DNA of 30,559 nt. It comes from JBHHZJ01 sp046758005. Its GTDB lineage: Bacteria > Pseudomonadota > Alphaproteobacteria > Kiloniellales > J153. The notes below the pieces were generated by a model, which saw only the letters and a program-made list of their open reading frames with translations, was not told the DNA's origin and did no database searches. Position numbers and translations under genes: made by a program. Position 1 is the first letter of the stretch; each line of letters begins with the position of its first letter. The stretch is taken from positions 1 to 30,559 of the forward strand of contig JBHHZJ010000033.1 in NCBI GenBank assembly GCA_046758005.1, read 5' to 3'. Below, in pieces: positions 22,686 through 30,559 of this stretch.

Positions 22686-23794
22686 CCGGGCGGGGAAACG
22701 GCGAGGACCTGGCGCCGCCGCTGGCGATACTGGCGGAGATCACGCACCGCTGCCCGCTGCAGTGCCCGTACTGCTCCAACCCGCTCGAGCTGGAACGCGC
22801 GGGCGGCGAACTGGACACCGCGACGTGGCTGCGGGTCCTGCGCGAGGCCGCCGAGCTGGGTGTGCTCCAGGTCCATTTCTCCGGCGGCGAGCCGACGGTG
22901 CGCAAGGACCTGAAGGAGCTGGTGGCGGGCGCGGCCGAGGCCGGGCTTTACACGAACCTGATCACGGCCGGAGTGCTGCTCGACCAGGCGGGGTTCGAAC
23001 GGCTGGTCGAGGCCGGGCTGGACCACGTGCAGCTCAGCGTCCAGGACAGCGAGGCGGCCAACGCCGATCGCATCGGCCGCTTCTCGGGCGGGCACGGGCG
23101 CAAGCTCGCGTTCGCCGGCTGGGTGCGCGCCGCCGGCCTGCCGCTCACCCTGAACGCGCCGGTGCACCGGCAGAACCTGGAGCATCTCGAGCGGATCATC
23201 GAGCTCGCGATCGCGCTCGGCGCCAGGCGGCTCGAGGTCGCCCACGTGCAGTACTACGGCTGGGCGTACCGCAACCGCGCCGCGCTCATGCCGACCCGCG
23301 CCCAGCTCGAACGGGCGAGCGAGGTGGTCGAGGCCGCGCGCGAACGCCTCGAGGGCGTGCTCGTCTTCGATTACGTGGTGCCGGACTACTACGCCCGGCG
23401 GCCGAAGGCCTGCATGGGTGGCTGGGCGCGCCGTTTCCTCAACGTGACCCCGGTCGGCAAGATCCTGCCCTGCCATGCGGCCGAGACCATCCCCGGCCTC
23501 GAGTTCGACAACGTGCGGGACCGTCCGCTCGCCGACATCTGGCGCACCTCCGAGGCCTTCGAACGCTTTCGCGGCACGGACTGGATGCCCGAGCCGTGCC
23601 GCTCGTGCGAGCGGAAGGAGATCGACTGGGGCGGGTGCCGCTGCCAGGCGCTCGCGATCACGGGCGAGGCCGCGGCGACCGATCCGGCCTGCGAGCTCTC
23701 GCCCCATCACGCGTCCCTGCTCGCCCTGGCCGAAACGGACTCGCAGCGCGCCCCGCCGCCCTTCGCCTACCGCGGTTTCGCAACGACGCTGTAG
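22682..23794 (+). CDS. pqqE: PqqA peptide cyclase PqqE (radical SAM)
   Basis: A 370-residue radical-SAM enzyme that makes the Glu-Tyr carbon-carbon bond in PqqA. The GTG at 22682 is chosen because it overlaps the pqqC stop (GTGA) and gives the normal short N-terminus before the cluster. The radical-SAM cluster is C24, C28 and C31 (CPLQCPYC). The SPASM domain keeps all auxiliary cluster ligands: ACMGGWAR, ILPCHAAE, PCRSCERKEIDWGGCRC including the Asp ligand, and DPACELSP. PqqE normally works with the PqqA chaperone PqqD, which is absent from this operon. Confidence 0.96.
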   Translation: MTGRGNGEDLAPPLAILAEITHRCPLQCPYCSNPLELERAGGELDTATWLRVLREAAELGVLQVHFSGGEPTVRKDLKELVAGAAEAGLYTNLITAGVLLDQAGFERLVEAGLDHVQLSVQDSEAANADRIGRFSGGHGRKLAFAGWVRAAGLPLTLNAPVHRQNLEHLERIIELAIALGARRLEVAHVQYYGWAYRNRAALMPTRAQLERASEVVEAARERLEGVLVFDYVVPDYYARRPKACMGGWARRFLNVTPVGKILPCHAAETIPGLEFDNVRDRPLADIWRTSEAFERFRGTDWMPEPCRSCERKEIDWGGCRCQALAITGEAAATDPACELSPHHASLLALAETDSQRAPPPFAYRGFATTL

Positions 23795-23813
23795 GCCACG
23801 CGGCCCGGCTCCC

Positions 23814-24467
23814 TCAGGGCGGCAGCTGGCCGGCGATGGCGCGGGCGAGCGCGCCCAGCTTGCCCTCCAGCGCGGTGAGCCGCTTGCACAGGAATTGCGC
23901 CTCGCCCTCCGCGCGATCGACCGCGCGCGCCTGCCAGAACCGCCGCTCCTCGATCGCCTTGCGCCGTTGCGCGGCCTGGGCCGAGCCGTCGTCCGGCAGG
24001 CCGGCCAGCTCGACCTCGGTGCGCGCGAGCGCCCCGGCGGCCAGACGGCGCCGGGCGACGGAGCCGACGATGCCCTCGAGCACGAAGCGGCGATAGAGGT
24101 TGAGCTCGTCGACGACGCCGCGGAACAGGAGCGCGAGGCGACGCGCCCGCGCCGGGTCGCCCGACAGCCCGGCGGCGAAGGCCGCGACCTTCGCCCGGGC
24201 GGGTTCGCGCATGGTCTCCGGCGCGGCCAGTTCCTCGGCGAGGCGGCGCACCGCCGGATCGTCGCGCCAGGCGGCCGTTGCGGGTCCGAGCGGCGGGCCC
24301 GGCCACACCGCGCCGGCCGAGAACTCGAGCCGGTACTTGCCGTGGCAGGGCCAGTCCTCCTCGCCCAGGATCAGCGGCTCGTTTGTTTGCGCGCGCGCGG
24401 CCCCCGCCTCCAGGACCGCCGCGACGGCGAACAGCGCCGCGCCGAGGGCGCGGGCACATGGCTTCAT
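23814..24467 (-). CDS. Uncharacterised exported helical protein
   Basis: A 217-residue protein with a clear signal peptide (ARALGAALFAVAAVLEAGAARA, cleavage near residue 26). The mature part opens with LGEEDWPCHGKYRLEFSAG and is then almost entirely Ala/Arg/Leu/Glu-rich predicted helix. Two cysteines remain after cleavage (WPCH and FLCKRL near the C-terminus) and could form a disulfide; there is no CxxCH haem site. It starts 8 bp after the stop of the substrate-binding protein gene, so the two form an operon convergent to pqqABCE. I do not recognise a family. A role alongside PQQ alcohol oxidation is suggested by position only. Confidence 0.75.
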   Translation of the reverse strand: MKPCARALGAALFAVAAVLEAGAARAQTNEPLILGEEDWPCHGKYRLEFSAGAVWPGPPLGPATAAWRDDPAVRRLAEELAAPETMREPARAKVAAFAAGLSGDPARARRLALLFRGVVDELNLYRRFVLEGIVGSVARRRLAAGALARTEVELAGLPDDGSAQAAQRRKAIEERRFWQARAVDRAEGEAQFLCKRLTALEGKLGALARAIAGQLPP

Positions 24468-24475
24468 CGTCACCG

Positions 24476-25639
24476 TCAGCCTCCCTTGCCGCGCCCGGGC
24501 CTGGTGCGCGCCTCGATCCGATCGTCCATCAGGGCATGATACCTGGCGATCAACTCCCGCGCCTCGCGAACCAGCGCCGCGCCGTCGAGGCCGGTGGCGT
24601 CGGCCGCGGCGATCCACTCCCGGATCACCGCCGCGCCGGCCTGCCGCCAGCGGCGCCGCTCCGCCGCCGGAAGCCTGTAGAACACATGCCCGCTCGTCCG
24701 CGCATTGCGCCGGTTGAGTTGGTCGAACTTGTCCCAGGATCGCCCCGTCGCCTCGGCCAAGGCCGCGCCGGCGCTGTCCGCCATAACGCGGCGGAGGTCC
24801 TCCGGCAGCGCGTCGTAGCGCCGCGCGTTGGCCACCAGCGCGTAGACGACGGCACCCAGTTCCGGACGCCGCGCCGTCGCGCCGCCCGGCGGCCGGCCGG
24901 CCAGCGTGTGGAACCGCGCGGCGTCGATCACGCCGGCCGGGGCCGCCTCGGCGAACGACATCACCGCGCCGTCGAGCCGCCCCTGCGCCAGCAGCGCGGC
25001 GATATCCTCGCCCACCGCCGGCCCCACGGGCTCGGCCCCGGCTTCGCGCAGGAACGCGCGCAGGGCGCGCGTCGGGGCATAGAGCCGACGCCCGCGCAGA
25101 TCCTCGATCCTGCGCACGGGCGGGGCGCGCGTATGCAGGACCGCGGGCGCGCCGACGTGCAGCAGAATAACCCGAACGTCGGCGGCCTTGGGCGCGCCGT
25201 TGCGGTCGAGGAACGCCATCGCCGCCTGACTGGCCGCCTCCGCCGGCCAGGCCATGAACGGCAGCTCGAAGGCCTCGACCCGGGCGCCGGGACCCAGCAC
25301 CGCGGCGGCGGGCAGCCAGGCCAGATCGATGCCGCCGGCGGCCAGCCGCGCCGCGAGATCGGCCACCGGGCCGGCCCCCGGCTCGATCGCGACGCGCAGC
25401 CGCCCGCCGGAGAGGATCGGCAGGCGCTGCGCCCAGGGCTTGAGGAACCTCATGTGGGCGTGGGAGGTCTCGGCGGCCGGGTGCGCCAGGGTCAGCCGGA
25501 CCTCCTGCGCCGCCCCGCGCGTGGCCGCCGGGGCCGCCGTCAGCGCGGCGGCAAGAAGGCCGAGGACGCACACGGCCCGCGCGCCCGGCCCGCCGTGAAC
25601 GCCGGCGGCCCCGGCCAACTGGCAGAAGACTCTGGACAC
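24476..25639 (-). CDS. TRAP-type periplasmic substrate-binding protein (DctP family)
   Basis: A 387-residue protein with a GTG start at 25639 (GGGGAT upstream) and a signal peptide (VCVLGLLAAALTAAPAATRG). The mature sequence begins EVRLTLAHPAAETSHAHMRF and continues with FLKPWAQRLPILSGGRLRVA and LPFMAWPAEAASQAAMAFLD, the pattern of DctP-type TRAP solute receptors. ALRAFLREAGAEPV and LAQGRLDGAVMSF correspond to the second lobe. The usual Arg that binds a carboxylate is not placed with confidence. No dctQ or dctM membrane subunit gene is present, so it is an orphan receptor here. Its partner is the small exported protein downstream. The solute is unknown; a ligand linked to PQQ enzymes is speculative. 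Confidence 0.85.
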   Translation of the reverse strand: MSRVFCQLAGAAGVHGGPGARAVCVLGLLAAALTAAPAATRGAAQEVRLTLAHPAAETSHAHMRFLKPWAQRLPILSGGRLRVAIEPGAGPVADLAARLAAGGIDLAWLPAAAVLGPGARVEAFELPFMAWPAEAASQAAMAFLDRNGAPKAADVRVILLHVGAPAVLHTRAPPVRRIEDLRGRRLYAPTRALRAFLREAGAEPVGPAVGEDIAALLAQGRLDGAVMSFAEAAPAGVIDAARFHTLAGRPPGGATARRPELGAVVYALVANARRYDALPEDLRRVMADSAGAALAEATGRSWDKFDQLNRRNARTSGHVFYRLPAAERRRWRQAGAAVIREWIAAADATGLDGAALVREARELIARYHALMDDRIEARTRPGRGKGG

Positions 25640-25882
25640 GACTCGATCCCCGGGAAGTTTTCCGCTCTCACCGTGCGCCCAGGAGTCTAACCCAAGCACC
25701 GGCAAAATCCCGGGGCGAATCGTGACGATCGCCACTTTCTCGCCGCCGGTAGTGGGGCCATACTCACGCAAACGACGCGGTGCCGGGCGTCGCAACCGAC
25801 GCGGGGCGGATGCTTGACGGCACGCCCTCGCCAACGGATCGGACCTTGGCGATCCCAATGCGGAATTCTTCCGGGCGGTGAC

Positions 25883-27838
25883 ATGACGGGCTGGCCCAAC
25901 ATTGGTGGCTTGGTCCGCAACCAGCCTGTCCAGGTCTTCCTGATCGCGGGCGCCGTGTTTGTCGTGATCGCGCTGGTCCGCTGGGCGGGGATGCTCCAAT
26001 GGCTTGAGCTGCAGGCCTACGACCTGTTCCTCCGCGCCCGGGCGCAAGACCCGCCGGCCGTTCAGCGGATCGTCATCGTCAGCGCCGGCGACGAAGAGAT
26101 TACACGCTTGGGTTGGCCGCTGACCGACGGGATCCTCGCCGATCTTCTCGAACGCCTGCTGCGGCCGGAGCCCGAGCTGATCGGCGTCGACGTCTACCGC
26201 GATCAACCGGTCGGAGACGGCGGCGAGCGCCTGGCCAAGCTGCTGGCGGAGCGGGACGAAATATTCTGGGTGAGCAAGTTCGCCGAACATCCCTCCTTGG
26301 CCGTCGCTGCGCCTGCCGCGCTTGCCGATACCGATCGCACCGGCTTCTCGGACATCGTCGCCGATCCCGATGGCGCCGTGCGCCGGGGCGTTCTGTTCAT
26401 GGACGACGGGGTAACGGTGGATTTCAGCTTGAGCCTCAGGCTCGCCCTACGCTACCTCGGATCCCGAGAGATCTTCCCGCAGCCCGGCGACGACGACCCC
26501 ACGCATATTAGGCTCGGGGCGATCACGATTCCGCCGTTCGAGCGCAACGACGGCGCCTACGTCGGTGCGGATGCCAGGGGATATCAGTATCTGCTCGACT
26601 TCAGGTACGGCCCGCCGGCTTATCCGGTCGTGGGCCTGGGCGATGTCCTGCGGGGCGCGTTTTCACCGGATCTGATGCGGGGAAAGATCGTGCTGGTGGG
26701 CGTGACGGCGCAGACGGTCAAGGACTTCTTCCACACACCGTTCAGCGCCGCGGCGGACCGGCCGACCTACGGCGTCGAGTTGCAGGCCGCCATGACCGAT
26801 CAGGTCATCCGGCACGGGCTGAACGCAAACCCCGTCACCCGAAGCCTGTCCGACGCTCAGGAAGCGTTCTGGATCCTGATCTGGACCCTGACCGGCGCGG
26901 CCGTGGCCCGCTGGGTGCGGGCGCCGCTGTGGTTTGCATTCGCGTTGGGGATGGAGGTGTTTTGCCTCACCGGCGCCGCACTTGCCGCCTTCCTGTATTC
27001 CTGGTGGATTCCGGTGGTGCCGGCCGTGCTCGGTGCGGCGGGCTCGGCCGGGTTCGGCGCATCCTACATGTCCTATCGGGAACGGCGCGACCGGGCCTAT
27101 CTGATGAGCTTGTTTTCCCGCCACGTTTCGGGACCCGTCGCCGAGGAGATCTGGCGCCGCAGGGACGAGTTCCTGGATCGCGGCCGTCCCAGGCCGCAGT
27201 CCTTGCGGGCGACGGTCCTGTTCTCCGATATCAGGGGCTTCACCCGGATCGCCGAACGTTTGAATCCGGAGAGCCTGATCAACTGGTTGAACGGGTATCT
27301 GGATGCGATGGTCCGCGTGGTCACAGGCCACGGCGGTGTGATCGACAAGTTCGTCGGTGACGCGGTGATGGCGGTTTTCGGCGTGCCTGTTCCGTGCGAC
27401 AATGACCGATTGGTTGCCGAGCAGGCAAAGAACGCGGCCCGTTGCGCGCTCGAGATGACGCGGGAGCTCGAGCGTCTCAACGAGGCGTTTCGGGCAGCCG
27501 GCCTGCCCACGGTAGGTATCCGGATCGGCATACATACCGGCGAGCTCGTGGCCGGCAGCGTGGGCAGCGCCGAGCGGCTCGAATACACGGTCATCGGCGA
27601 CACGGTGAATACGGCCTCGCGCCTGGAACGTTTCGCCGCCGAGCTGACGGACCGCGAAGCCGACAACGCGGCTTGTACGATCGCCATCAGCGGAGCCACG
27701 CTTAAACTGCTCGACGGTGCTTTCGAGGCGCGCAAGTTCGGCGAGGTCCAACTCAAGGGCAAGGCCGAAAAGGTCACCGTTTATCGATTGATCGGTTTCA
27801 CCGGTCCGGCCGGAGAGGTTGCACAGGCACGAAAATGA
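25883..27838 (+). CDS. CHASE2-domain class III adenylate/guanylate cyclase
   Basis: A 651-residue membrane receptor cyclase. An N-terminal helix (VFLIAGAVFVVIALV) is followed by a periplasmic CHASE2 sensor (about residues 40-300, with ELQAYDLFLRARAQDPP and the closing GKIVLVGVTAQTVKDFFHTP). Three further helices (about 340-410) and a cytoplasmic class III cyclase domain (about 440-620) complete it. Metal-binding aspartates are D449 (LFSDIRGFTRIA) and D493 (DKFVGDAVMAVFG). The substrate-selecting Lys (IDKF) points to ATP, and the transition-state residues lie in GDTVNTASRLE. All catalytic residues needed appear present. ATG 25883 is preceded by GGGCGGTG. It overlaps the DUF928 gene by 4 bp. 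It should convert an envelope signal into cAMP. Confidence 0.93.
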   Translation: MTGWPNIGGLVRNQPVQVFLIAGAVFVVIALVRWAGMLQWLELQAYDLFLRARAQDPPAVQRIVIVSAGDEEITRLGWPLTDGILADLLERLLRPEPELIGVDVYRDQPVGDGGERLAKLLAERDEIFWVSKFAEHPSLAVAAPAALADTDRTGFSDIVADPDGAVRRGVLFMDDGVTVDFSLSLRLALRYLGSREIFPQPGDDDPTHIRLGAITIPPFERNDGAYVGADARGYQYLLDFRYGPPAYPVVGLGDVLRGAFSPDLMRGKIVLVGVTAQTVKDFFHTPFSAAADRPTYGVELQAAMTDQVIRHGLNANPVTRSLSDAQEAFWILIWTLTGAAVARWVRAPLWFAFALGMEVFCLTGAALAAFLYSWWIPVVPAVLGAAGSAGFGASYMSYRERRDRAYLMSLFSRHVSGPVAEEIWRRRDEFLDRGRPRPQSLRATVLFSDIRGFTRIAERLNPESLINWLNGYLDAMVRVVTGHGGVIDKFVGDAVMAVFGVPVPCDNDRLVAEQAKNAARCALEMTRELERLNEAFRAAGLPTVGIRIGIHTGELVAGSVGSAERLEYTVIGDTVNTASRLERFAAELTDREADNAACTIAISGATLKLLDGAFEARKFGEVQLKGKAEKVTVYRLIGFTGPAGEVAQARK

Positions 27839-28581
27839 CGGTCTCTCGCGTTTTGCTCGTTGCCGCGGCGGGACTGGTTCTGACCACCCTCGCCGCACGA
27901 ATGGACGGCTCGCCGAGCACGCCGGGCATGGCCGCGTGGGCGGCGAACGAGGTTGAGAAACGACCCGAGGTCAAGAAGCCCGTCTACCTGCCGCCCCTGC
28001 GCGGCGCGCCCACGCGGCGGATCGGCGGCGCGACGCGCGGAATCGGGGACGAGGGCATCTTCGTGACGGTCCTGGCGCCGGAAAGCACCGGACTGACCAG
28101 TCGCGAGAGCCCCACGCTCTACTGGTACGTGTCACGCGCACCGACCCGGCAGGTGGAATTCGCCCTGATCCGGGACGACTGGATCGAGCCGGTCGCCGAG
28201 GTCACGTTGGGCCGACCGGCCGCGGGCGGGATCGCCGGGGTCTCGTTGTCCGAGCTTGGCGTAAGGCTCGAGCCCGGCGTTCTCTACGAATGGTCGATCG
28301 CGCTGGTCAAGAACCCCTTGAGCCGATCCACCGATATCGTCACCAGCGCGACCCTGCTTCTCAGGGCGCCGGACGGCGGGCTGAAGGCCCGTCTGGAGCG
28401 CGCCGACGCCGAGGACCGCTTCGCCCTCTATGGGCGGGCCGGCTACTGGTACGACGCCATCGAGTTGGCCTCGAGCGCCGCGAGCGGCGGGGCCGCGTCG
28501 GCCAAGTGGCGCGCCTGGCGGGCCAGCTTCCTCGATCAGGTGGGCCTCCAACGAGTCGCGGCCTTCGACCGCTCGCCGTGA
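27835..28581 (+). CDS. DUF928-family exported protein
   Basis: A 248-residue protein with a signal peptide (VLLVAAAGLVLTTLAA) and a Pro-rich entry (KKPVYLPPLRGAPTRRIGGATRG). A beta-rich domain follows, with LAPESTGLTSRESPTLYWYV, VEFALI and LEPGVLYEWSIALVKNP, the standard signature of DUF928. A C-terminal helical part has GYWYDAIELASS. Its ATG overlaps the stop of the cyclase (ATGA), so the two are translationally coupled. DUF928 proteins are best known from cyanobacteria, where they accompany CHASE2 and haemagglutinin-like proteins; function is unknown. A periplasmic partner of the CHASE2 sensor is an attractive inference. Confidence 0.85.
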   Translation: MTVSRVLLVAAAGLVLTTLAARMDGSPSTPGMAAWAANEVEKRPEVKKPVYLPPLRGAPTRRIGGATRGIGDEGIFVTVLAPESTGLTSRESPTLYWYVSRAPTRQVEFALIRDDWIEPVAEVTLGRPAAGGIAGVSLSELGVRLEPGVLYEWSIALVKNPLSRSTDIVTSATLLLRAPDGGLKARLERADAEDRFALYGRAGYWYDAIELASSAASGGAASAKWRAWRASFLDQVGLQRVAAFDRSP

Positions 28582-28800
28582 GGCTGTCGATCGCGCTCCG
28601 CGCAAGACATGGCCTAACATATTCCGCGTCATCGCACGAAAATGATTTGCACTTCCCGTAGATCTGAGAAGTGTTCGCAGGCGTTAATATGGGATCTACG
28701 TGGAGCGTAACAGAAATAAAAGGTTGTTCTGCTGTATGATTTTTGAGAAGATTTGAGCAAGAAAGAAAAAAACGCGTGCTTCTCACGAAGGGGCAGCGTC
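28582..28800. promoter_or_regulatory. AT-rich intergenic control region before FHA-type gene
   Basis: This 219-bp gap becomes clearly AT-rich from about 28640 to 28770, unlike the GC-rich surroundings. It holds an inverted repeat CGTAGATC (28657-28664) / GATCTACG (28693-28700), a near-consensus -10 TATGAT (28735-28740) without an obvious -35, and an A-rich stretch AAGAAAGAAAAAAA before the Shine-Dalgarno. It is probably the promoter region of the large exoprotein gene. Confidence 0.5.
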
Positions 28801-30559
28801 ATGGGAGAGCAGTCACGTTCATCCGGCAGAGAGCGGAGTCTATCCGCTAGGCGCTGGGGTTTGGCGCTTCCGGTCCTGGTCGCGGTATCCGCGCCATGGG
28901 CTTACTCGCACGCCCAGATCGAGACCGACGGCACGATGGGCGCGGCGCAGGTGCTGGCCGGCCCGAATTTCGGCATTGGGGCGGGCCTCGGCACTCAGCG
29001 AAGCGGCAACCTTTTCCACAGCTTCCGCCACTTCAACATCAACACCGGCCAGAGCGCGACCTTCAGCGGCCCCGACACCATCGACAACGTGATCAGCCGG
29101 GTGACCGGCGGCACGGTCTCCAACATCGACGGGCTCCTGCGCTCGACCATCGGGACGGCCGACTTCTTCTTCATCAACCCCTCCGGCGTGGTCTTCGGGC
29201 CGAACGCCTCGCTCGACGTGCCGGGCTCGTTCCACGTCTCCACCGCCGACCAGATCAGGTTCCCGGACGGCGGGGTGTTCGACGCGAGCAACCCGGCGAA
29301 CACGGTCTTGAGCGTCGCCGATCCGTCCGCCTTCGGGTTCCTCACCGCCAACCCGGCCTCGATCACGGCCACCGGGAGCGAGCTCGAAGTGCCGGCCGGA
29401 CAGACTCTGTCCGTGGTGGGCGGCAACTTGGACATCGTCGGTGGTGAACTGCTGGCGCCGAGCGGACGAATCAATCTGGCCAGCGTGTCGTCTCCGGGCC
29501 AGGTCGTCCCGTCGCCGGGCGACCTCGGCCTTGAGGGCTTCGGTGCGCTGGGGACCGTCAACCTTCGTGACGGAGCGCTCCTCAGCACAAGGGGTGATCC
29601 GGGTGGCACGGTTTTCATTCGAGGCGGCCGGCTGATCATCGATAACAGCGCATCGAGCGGAACCCAGACGGCCATTAACAGCGGAACAACAGGCGCAACG
29701 GACGGCGCCAGCGTTGGGGTCGACATTCAAGTCACGGACGATGTCATTCTCGATAAGGCCGAGATCGTTTCCTCCAGCTTCGGCGCGGGTGGTTCAGGGC
29801 GCATCGACATCGTTGCAGGACGGGTGCAGCTGGTGGCCGATAACAGGTCCGGAAATATTTTCCAGTTAGGTTCAGCCATTGGCTCGCGCGTATTCGGCTC
29901 CGGCCCCAGCGGCGGCATCAGCGTGACCGCCGACAGCGTGGAGTTGGCAGCCAACTCGATAATGGACGCTCAGGCCACGTTCTTCGGCACCGGCCGGTCC
30001 GGCGACATCTTCATCAACGCCGGCCGTTTGATCGTCGATGGAACCGAGCAATCCTCCTTCATCGATACGTTTTCGTTCGGCGGCGGGATTGCCGGATCGC
30101 TTGAGATCGTCGCCGACAGCGTCACCGTTCAGGGCGGCAGCGCGGGGTTCACCGGCATTACCACGCAAGTTGGCTCCCTGAGCCAGAGTATCGAAAATGC
30201 AGGGGATCTGACCGTTACCGTCGGTCGTCTGGAGATCCTGGACGGCGCTGAGCTCAGTGCCACGATCTTCAGGGGCCCTGGCTCGGCGGGCAACGTTAAC
30301 ATCGTTGCCGACTCGATTCTGGTCAGGGGGATCAGTGCCACCGGCAATTCGGCCGGCATTTTTGCCAGTTCGTTCGGAGGCGAGTTTACGAGCGGGAATG
30401 CAGGAACGATCACGATCGAGACCGGAAGCCTGACAGTTCAAGAGCGAGGCCAAGTCAGTACGTTCTCGAACTCCCTCGGCAACAGCGGTACGATTGACAT
30501 CGTTGCCGACACCGTGTCGGTCGCCTCGGGCGGCTTGATCGGAGCAACCAGCTTCGGCT
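28801..30559 (+). CDS. Filamentous-haemagglutinin-type TPS exoprotein, N-terminal part
   Basis: Open from ATG 28801 (AGGGGC upstream) to the window end, so at least 586 residues with the C-terminus missing. A signal peptide (WGLALPVLVAVSAPWAYSHA, cleavage near 37) is followed by a two-partner-secretion domain (about 38-270). That domain starts with the pattern SGNLFHSFRHFNINTGQSA and includes NVISRVTGG (N96) and INPSGVVFGPNASLDV (N126), the NPNL- and NPSG-like secretion motifs. From about 300 on, imperfect beta-helix repeats of the type SGRIDIVAGRVQLVAD, SGDIFINAGRLIVDG and AGTITIETGSLTVQ recur every 45-60 residues. It should be exported through a TpsB/FhaC outer-membrane pore, not seen here. 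It is probably an adhesin or surface protein. Confidence 0.92.
   Translation, partial: MGEQSRSSGRERSLSARRWGLALPVLVAVSAPWAYSHAQIETDGTMGAAQVLAGPNFGIGAGLGTQRSGNLFHSFRHFNINTGQSATFSGPDTIDNVISRVTGGTVSNIDGLLRSTIGTADFFFINPSGVVFGPNASLDVPGSFHVSTADQIRFPDGGVFDASNPANTVLSVADPSAFGFLTANPASITATGSELEVPAGQTLSVVGGNLDIVGGELLAPSGRINLASVSSPGQVVPSPGDLGLEGFGALGTVNLRDGALLSTRGDPGGTVFIRGGRLIIDNSASSGTQTAINSGTTGATDGASVGVDIQVTDDVILDKAEIVSSSFGAGGSGRIDIVAGRVQLVADNRSGNIFQLGSAIGSRVFGSGPSGGISVTADSVELAANSIMDAQATFFGTGRSGDIFINAGRLIVDGTEQSSFIDTFSFGGGIAGSLEIVADSVTVQGGSAGFTGITTQVGSLSQSIENAGDLTVTVGRLEILDGAELSATIFRGPGSAGNVNIVADSILVRGISATGNSAGIFASSFGGEFTSGNAGTITIETGSLTVQERGQVSTFSNSLGNSGTIDIVADTVSVASGGLIGATSFG

Noticed and set aside
24476..26290. 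604-codon - strand frame as one large binding protein
   Set aside because: The part beyond about 25650 overlaps the well-supported cyclase gene on the + strand; a signal peptide and ribosome site place the start at the GTG at 25639.

Overview
The window looks like chromosomal DNA of a GC-rich Gram-negative bacterium, most likely an alphaproteobacterium. The GroEL tail reads like alphaproteobacterial GroEL, and PQQ biosynthesis, a mer operon and a two-partner-secretion exoprotein are all present. This placement is an inference from protein style; no rRNA or tRNA gene was seen. About 25 protein genes are supported. No CRISPR array, insertion sequence or phage gene was seen.

Region 1 (1-5732, + strand): the 3' end of a GroEL gene with an unusual tail, then a tight three-gene operon. 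The operon encodes an ABC ATPase, a 981-residue fusion of an ABC-2 permease with a GldG-like periplasmic domain, and a DUF4340 protein. Together they form a gliding-type (GldAFG-like) ABC exporter of unknown substrate. Region 2 (5790-13098, + strand): a small zinc-ribbon protein preceded by an 18-bp perfect palindrome, a GT4 glycosyltransferase, an amylo-alpha-1,6-glucosidase-type enzyme, a PTS Enzyme I with an N-terminal extension and no HPr or EIIA nearby, and a DegP/HtrA protease. With groEL this reads as a stress and glycan or storage-carbohydrate block.

Region 3 (13311-18080): a mercury and organomercury resistance operon on the - strand. The order is merT, a small CxxC membrane protein, merP, merB, merF, merA and a small CC membrane protein. 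The divergent merR lies on the + strand. The control region has a textbook 19-bp-spacer MerR promoter, a second dyad with the same half-sites exactly 200 bp away beside merR, and a threefold 16-bp tandem repeat between them. Mercury would be captured by MerP, imported by MerT/MerF (and perhaps the two small proteins), released from organomercurials by MerB and reduced by MerA.

Region 4 (18135-25639): a periplasmic alcohol-oxidation block. It holds a type-1 copper protein and a PQQ alcohol dehydrogenase with the extra Asp associated with lanthanide use (both - strand), a divergent pqqABCE operon with no pqqD, and a - strand pair encoding an orphan TRAP-type binding protein and an unrecognised exported helical protein. 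The copper protein is a plausible electron acceptor for the dehydrogenase, since no cytochrome c gene is present.

Region 5 (25883-30559, + strand): a CHASE2-class III nucleotide cyclase translationally coupled to a DUF928 protein. An AT-rich intergenic stretch follows, then the 5' part of a filamentous-haemagglutinin-type TPS exoprotein that runs off the window. This combination is familiar to me mainly from cyanobacteria.

Most intriguing are the dehydrogenase/cupredoxin/pqqABCE/SBP block, the CHASE2-DUF928-FHA module and the mer control region with its extra small transporters.
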